Shown here: in pieces, positions 7,388 to 7,852 of the stretch
How positions within the stretch are numbered: position 1 is the stretch's first letter
Layout of the letters: each line of letters opens with the position of its first letter
From: a bacterium
GTDB lineage: Bacteria > Bacteroidota > Bacteroidia > Bacteroidales > Bacteroidaceae
DNA: 7,852 nucleotides
Direction: 5' to 3'
NCBI GenBank assembly: GCA_004562975.1
Contig: SFQP01000053.1
Span: 1 to 7,852 of the forward strand
Program-made: the position numbers and the translations under genes
The notes under the pieces: model-generated
What the model was told of the DNA's origin: nothing
What the model saw: only the letters and a program-made list of their open reading frames with translations
Databases searched by the model: none

Positions 7388-7413
7388 AACTTTCCATATT
7401 TGCGAAAGTTGAA
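7385..7413 (-). terminator. Perfect 10-bp inverted repeat after the helicase-nuclease stop (possible weak terminator or 3'-end hairpin)
   Basis: The arms are TTCAACTTTC (7385-7394) and GAAAGTTGAA (7404-7413), separated by nine bases. On the minus strand the hairpin begins four bases after the TAA of the upstream gene. The stem is AT-rich and is not followed by a T-run in that direction, so a classic intrinsic terminator is not supported. RNA 3'-end protection or a protein-binding dyad is equally possible. Confidence 0.45.
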
Positions 7414-7417
7414 TTGT

Positions 7418-7852
7418 TTACTCTACATCGATAATCTTGCCCGTCAGCACATACAGCAGGTGGCCGTGAACGCGGGCATGGCCCATCTTGCGCAATTCCT
7501 GCAAGTAACGGCTGACCTGCGTGAGGTGCTCGGGGTCGAATTTGGCGTATTTGTAGTCAACGACCACCGTCTCGTCGGGGTGTAGCATGACGCGGTCAGG
7601 GCGTTTCACCTCCACTTGGCCGTCGGCACCGCGCGTCAGCATATTGCATTCCGTGAACAGCTTCCACGACCCGTCGAACCAGCGTCCGACACGCGGGTCG
7701 GCCAGACGCTTCAGGATGACCTTGTGCAGCCGCTCGCGCTCGGGGCGGGTCAGGATGCCTTGGCTGACCATGGAGTCCAATGTGGGCACCACGTCGGCTG
7801 CCGTTTCGATTTGCTGTAACACGCGGTGGATCACCTTGCCCGGGTTGAGGTA
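7418..7852 (-). CDS. C-terminal nuclease domain of an AddA/RecB-type UvrD helicase-nuclease (5' part outside window)
   Basis: The frame is open from the right edge to TAA at 7418-7420 and gives 144 residues. It begins inside the protein (YLNPGKVIHRVL), so the ATG is outside the window; the in-frame GTG at 7834 is an internal valine. What is visible is a RecB-family PD-(D/E)XK nuclease domain. GKVIH supplies the conserved histidine, then RPDRVM (aspartate codon 7597-7595) and VVDYKY (D codon 7558-7556, K codon 7552-7550) supply the D...DxK metal-binding and catalytic set. The chain ends shortly after YLQELRKMGHARVHGHLLYV, as UvrD-type helicases with a C-terminal nuclease commonly do. The helicase motor itself is not visible and is inferred from family architecture and from the AddB-like gene immediately downstream. 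Together the two would resect double-strand DNA ends for RecA-dependent repair and degrade foreign linear DNA. The downstream gene starts 156 bases later, past a hairpin and a repeat cluster. Confidence 0.85.
   Translation of the reverse strand, partial: YLNPGKVIHRVLQQIETAADVVPTLDSMVSQGILTRPERERLHKVILKRLADPRVGRWFDGSWKLFTECNMLTRGADGQVEVKRPDRVMLHPDETVVVDYKYAKFDPEHLTQVSRYLQELRKMGHARVHGHLLYVLTGKIIDVE

Noticed and set aside
7418..7834. Treating GTG 7834 as the true start of a small 138-residue gene
   Set aside because: The frame stays open to the window edge and the GTG codes the valine of the conserved GKVIH nuclease motif. This is the tail of a larger protein.

Overview
The window looks like chromosomal DNA from a Bacteroidales bacterium (Bacteroides/Prevotella/Alistipes type) of fairly high GC content. 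Three things point there. The protein families are typical of that group: a receiver plus PEP-synthase-like ATP-grasp protein, and paired UvrD-type and AddB-like helicase/nuclease genes. Most starts lack a Shine-Dalgarno sequence. The coding DNA is tight and all on one strand. The assignment rests on recalled family resemblance only, because no marker gene is present.

All five genes lie on the minus strand, so transcription runs from right to left. In that order they are: (1) 7852-7418, the C-terminal nuclease end of an AddA/RecB-type UvrD helicase-nuclease, cut by the right edge; (2) 7261-4505, a complete 918-residue AddB-like PD-(D/E)XK nuclease with an iron-sulfur cysteine set; (3) 4419-3529, a complete 296-residue Fic enzyme with a Bro-N/DinD-like N-terminal domain; (4) 3432-2767, a complete 221-residue stand-alone B3/4-domain protein; (5) 2739-1, a PEP-synthase-like ATP-grasp protein with two N-terminal receiver domains, cut by the left edge after 913 residues.

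Genes 1 and 2 probably form the two subunits of an AddAB-type double-strand-break end-processing enzyme. Genes 4 and 5 are 27 bases apart and probably share a transcript, but no joint function is evident. The Fic gene between the two pairs is compositionally different (about 42-52% GC in sampled rows, against about 58-65% in the neighbouring genes). It has its own good Shine-Dalgarno sequence and looks acquired. It resembles the self-inhibited class III Fic AMP-transferases (Neisseria meningitidis Fic type).

No stretch longer than 156 bases lacks a gene. The largest gap, 7262-7417, holds a perfect 10-bp inverted repeat just after the helicase stop codon and a cluster of AGGTTATA-type repeats around a GC-rich block. 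No RNA gene, IS element, CRISPR array or canonical Bacteroides promoter (TTTG / TAnnTTTG) was recognised. The most unusual items are the Bro-N/Fic fusion beside the recombination genes and the double-receiver, apparently phosphohistidine-less PEP-synthase-like protein.
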